From NCBI RefSeq assembly GCF_910592395.1, contig NC_088318.1:6220756-6284755 (forward strand): a stretch of 64,000 nucleotides of DNA. The letters are read 5' to 3'. The notes below the pieces were generated by a model. It was not told the origin of the DNA. It searched no databases and worked only from the letters and a program-made list of their open reading frames with translations. Shown here one piece after another: positions 60,194 through 64,000 of the stretch (the stretch's first letter is position 1; every line of letters begins with the position of its first letter). The stretch is from Lineus longissimus. Taxonomy: Eukaryota > Nemertea > Pilidiophora > Heteronemertea > Lineidae. The translations under genes and the position numbers were made by a program.

Positions 60194-61215
60194 CTGTATA
60201 TTGTGATCCTTCTCGGTCCACTGGTCTTCTCAGTCGTTGAACGAAAACGCGTTTGGAAAATGGTAAGTTCGCATAGATCCACTGAAGCGGAACTGTGTGA
60301 AACTCTCTGAAACCAACTATCCTCGTGTCGGTTTCCGCGTCCTTTTACCAGTTTAGATAATCAGGCAATGTTCCCGAGTGGCCCAGACTACATCATGGTC
60401 CTCTCCACACCATCGTCAATTTGACATGGACCCGTCGATTCTAGTCTGTCCAGGCATATACAAAATTTAAGAGCGACAGAAAACACTGGAACATCCCTAC
60501 AAAAGAGCTTTGGGTTCCGTTTAACAGCGTAAGTGCAATGTATATACGGCCTTGACTAAAGATGATTGCGGCCTTCCGATTCAGAACGCGCGCACTTCGT
60601 GACACGAAACCAGAAACCCACAAGAACATGAGTCCTTGATTGGATACGCCAAAGATCTCGACAATGGTTATAGTGGCAATTGACGCGCCAGCTTGTATTT
60701 GAGTCAAACTTTTTTCATGTATGAAATGTGAGATACTGTAGCAGCGATGATATCTAATTTACACCGAAGCACAAAGATGTTTTTTTTCGCAGGTCCTCGA
60801 TCATTGGGTTGTTGTTAACCACGTGTATCATCACCATATGATACACATTTCTCTCACAGCATATAACATGTTCAGTAAATATGTTTTTTGCCGATATCTA
60901 AGCTATGAGACTTTGCCTAAGTCTGACCTTTAGGCCTACCGAGGACTATCAAAATGAATTGTCCAAGTTAAGGATAATTTCATAGGAGCAATGCAATGCC
61001 CAAAAGCTGCACATGCAGCTTTCTCAAGTTTTGATTGAACTGCGTCGTTGAATAACAACAAGAAAAATTGCGCCAAGAAAGTATTGGACTTTTCTGGGAG
61101 AGAATTTGGAGAAAATTCGACTTTTCTTCAGCTTATCAGGAATCAAAACAAAGGTCTCTTTTGGAGATACTTGTGGATTCTACCAGAGTTACCACATTTC
61201 TGGTGAAATTCCAGT
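60194..61215. other. Upstream region of 2D
   Basis: 60200-60950 is the counterpart of 51170-51900. 60980-61215 resembles the region 52020-52239 downstream of 2B. No separate gene is supported. Confidence 0.5.
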
Positions 61216-61783
61216 TTATTGTCTTTGCCTACACAGTAAGACTTTACGAAATATGCTCCTGACGTTGTTTCTGAACATGGCCCCTCCCGCAAGACAGTAT
61301 AAAAGGTAGAAGTTAATGGCAAAGTTCAAGTGCCAGAGAGTGGACATTATCCAAACTAGGGCGGAATAACGGAGATTCCAATATGTCGAACTCAAATCAT
61401 ATAATTCACGAAGTTCAGGAATGCCGTCAATAACAACGAAAGTTAACCTGTATGGCATAGACGTAATCACGTAAGCAACGCTAACAATTATCATCATCCG
61501 GGATATCTGCTATCTTTCGCCATTTTGATCCGACATTTTGACCAACGAATTATTAAGTGTGCTGATAATCCAGATATTACAGACGACAATGATACTCAGT
61601 GGAACCAGCGTCCCAATGAAAAGATGAAACGCAACGACCAGCGTTTCTAAATGAGTGTTGCCTCATTGATGTTGCCTCATCCCGCCCTCTTGGTTCGACC
61701 TGTGGTGTGGAACCTGGCACGAGCTCGGAGTGGAAAACGAACCGCGATCACACGGTCAATAGACATCAAGGCCAGACACGGAG
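61216..61783 (-). pseudogene. Chimeric exon 2-exon 3 remnant after 2E
   Basis: 61783-61682 is a piece of exon 2 (DRVIAVRFPL region, antisense to the given strand) joined directly to the truncated exon 3 of 2E on one side and to an exon 3 that has lost its start (about 61668) on the other. The exon 3 part has a frameshift after MSDQNG (about 61520) and then an open frame through TM6-TM7 to 61216. A short repeat (TGTTGCCTCAT, twice at about 61660-61680) marks the second junction. Confidence 0.8.
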
Positions 61784-63317
61784 CATCTGTACCTGGCCCC
61801 TCCCGCGAGACAGTAAAGGTAGAAGTTAATGGCAAAGTTCAAGTGCCAGAGAGTGGACATGATCCAACCTAGGGCGGTATAACGAAGATTCCAATATGGC
61901 GAACTCAAATCATAAAGTTCACGAAGTCCAGGAAAGTCGTCAATTACAACGGAAGTTAACAGTAGAGGCATTGACGTAATCACGTATGCAACGCAAACGA
62001 TTATCAACATCCGGATTGTATATCAGGTATTTTTCTCGCGAGATTTAAGTCCAAAATTTTGACCATGGAGCTATCCAGTGTGCTGATAATCTAGATATTA
62101 CAGTCGACAATGATACTCAGTGGAAGCAGCGACTCGATGAAAAGATGAAACACATCGAACAGCGCTTCTAGATGAGTGTTGCCACGAATGAGCACACGAA
62201 GCAATAGAGGACCTAAATTGAATCAGCAAATCATTGTTTTATTATAGATTTAGTTTATTTGCACTCATAATGTTATCAGCAATGGTATTGTGCATACAAC
62301 TATAGAATAGTGCAAGGAAAAATGGCAAACGATCAACAAGACTCAACTCACGAACTGTTCTTACCATCATTTTTGTATACAACGAAAATACGGAGGTTAA
62401 CGCTCATGATGGCGGTGTTTATGATGACTACCGCCCTCTTGGTTCAACCTGTGGTGCACAATCTGGCAGCTCGAAGTGGAAAACGAACCGCAATCACTTG
62501 ATCTATTGTCATCATGGTGAGACACGGACCTGATATTGGGCCAAACGTGTAGGCGCTGTACCAACACACTCTGGAGAGAGAAACCACTACTTTACGTAAA
62601 GGGGATAATGTCAGGATCGTGTACCAAAAACACGTACACAAGGACTTTACTTTGTGACGGATAATATGTTATCAATATGGTTAAGGGAGTTGAATTAGTG
62701 AAGAAAACGCTCGCTTAGAGATCGAGCAGGAGTTCGCAATTGTCCCCTGGCCTCACATGTTAGAGTAAAGGGTATCTCATCGGCATTCCTCATCGGCAAT
62801 CTTGCTTTCGACAACTGATTTCTTTTTGGCTAAGAGCCATCTTTCTAGTCGTTGATGGTGTTTTTATTGTTGTCGGTAGTGTTTTTGGGACGGAAGAACA
62901 GTTCAGCTATAGTCATGTTAGGTATATGTACACCGACATTTCTGCCAAACTGTGTAAACCTTTCTGAAACAATCCAAACATTTCTTCAGTTTCCGAAACT
63001 GTTCAACTAACTGAAGTGGTACTTCACCAAGGCATTCATTGACGACCCAGAACGTGGTCGAGTGGCAAACAGCAAAATTGGCAAGGACTAGAAAGTCAAC
63101 ACCAGCAATGGCTGCCATATAAAGACACGCGGCATTCGTCCTGTTCGACCTCTGCAGAGATATCATCAAAGCAAGGATATTGCCAGGGATGCCGAATATT
63201 GTGATTAAAAAATCCAGACGTATTTTTCGTGCAAGCCTCGATTACGAATATAAATATTTTGTCGGTTTCCCATGCTGCCGTTACGTCGCTGAGAGAGGTC
63301 GATGCAGATTGTTCCAT
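61784..63317 (-). pseudogene. Family 2 GPCR pseudogene, locus 2E
   Basis: Exon 1 (63317-63012) starts at the ATG of MEQSAST, is frameshifted in TM1 (about 63215), and has a weak GTTAGT donor. Exon 2 (62570-62365) has DQV in place of DRV and a stop in CTTG. Exon 3 (62212 to 61784) has a stop in TM5 and loses its 3' end at 61784. The 19-bp block GTTCCATTTCTCCTTGACT is duplicated at 63311-63348, so the ATG occurs twice. Confidence 0.85.
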
Positions 63318-64000
63318 TTCTCCTTGACTGTTCCATTTCTCCTTGACTGTATGCTGTATCTTGTTCATTAGATTAATTTTTTTCCAAAGCTGGGTAACAT
63401 TCACACGGGAAGCTGAAGCCACGCTGAATTGTGCAAACTCAGTGAATTGACAAGTCCCATAACCCGGCCAGCCCACAGATCAGTTTCAGCCAACACAAAA
63501 AAACGTGTCTGCAAACTGGCCAATCTTTGAGGACTCGCCTTTGTCGAGGCTTTTGCAAAGAGCAATGAGAGACACCAACAATTCAAGATAACACCGGCTT
63601 CGGAATCCTTCTGACAGTGAACGCTGGACAAATGTGAGCTCAGTATATCGTGATGGACTTATTGCTGTTTTAAGATTCATCGACTACCGAAGCTGCAGAA
63701 CACATTTCCCAACACGAAGTTAAAATCCCGCCAGAATGCGAGTACTTGAATGTATTCACCATGGTGTCGACATGTCAATGATTTTGAAGAAACTGGCACT
63801 TACTTAACAGAACTTGACTCGCCTGCTGACATTGGATCCCACTTTGTTTCGTGCTCGAAATATGAAAGATGTCCATGAATTGGCGCTTTTCTTTTGGCAT
63901 CTTATAAACAAAGTGTAACATAAAAAGTATTAAGCACATTTTTCATACAACAAAAGTGCTTTGGTTTCAACTAAGCTGTATGATTTGAACTAGGTTTGGC
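63318..64000. other. Upstream flank of 2E
   Basis: 63400-63860 is the third copy of the subfamily 5' flank (see 53870 and 57240). It continues to the window edge, so a further unit may lie beyond. Confidence 0.5.

Overview
The window looks like nuclear DNA of a marine invertebrate. It has no bacterial operon structure, coding genes are sparse and intron-bearing or duplicated in tandem, and most of the rest is layered transposable elements. I suspect a deuterostome such as a hemichordate or cephalochordate because of the lineage-specific expansion of class A (rhodopsin-like) GPCRs, but the sequence alone does not settle the phylum.

The main content is two unrelated arrays of seven-transmembrane receptor genes. 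Family 1 (1-43 kb) is single-exon, about 339-341 aa. It has five loci on the + strand (1A at 11-1030, 1B at 8373-9398, 1C at 12687-13721, 1D fragment at 23588-23960, 1E at 24696-25710) and three on the - strand (1F at 29811-30802, 1G at 32894-33913, 1H at 36405-42948). 1A, 1B and 1G are open end to end. 1E carries one frameshift, 1C and 1F several lesions, 1D is an internal fragment, and 1H is frameshifted and cut in two by an LTR retrotransposon. Family 2 (48-64 kb, all on the - strand) has three coding exons of about 323, 206 and 494 nt with consistent splice phases. Loci 2A (48418-51162) and 2D (58087-60193) are complete and each encode 340 aa. 2B, 2C and 2E are pseudogenes, and the last two are followed by extra exon 2-exon 3 cassettes.

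The space between receptors is a record of transposition. It holds a 5.5-kb Ty3/gypsy-type LTR element (36545-42079), a CR1/L2-like LINE fragment carrying a nested terminal-inverted-repeat element with a 9-bp target duplication (4342-6483), two other LINE 3' fragments, a 1,048-bp foldback element with arms of about 458 bp (6927-7974), a shattered pogo/Tigger-like transposase (15055-20237) broken by hairpin elements, a minisatellite and a MITE, a MADF-bearing Harbinger-like element (43146-43891), and at least six further MITE-like inverted-repeat elements, two of them nested.

Because the family 1 loci sit in duplicated units, neighbours serve as empty sites for several insertions. After subtracting insertions, the 1A-1B and 1B-1C spacings both fall to about 3 kb, the likely size of the ancestral tandem unit. 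I found no tRNA, rRNA, CRISPR array or bacterial feature.
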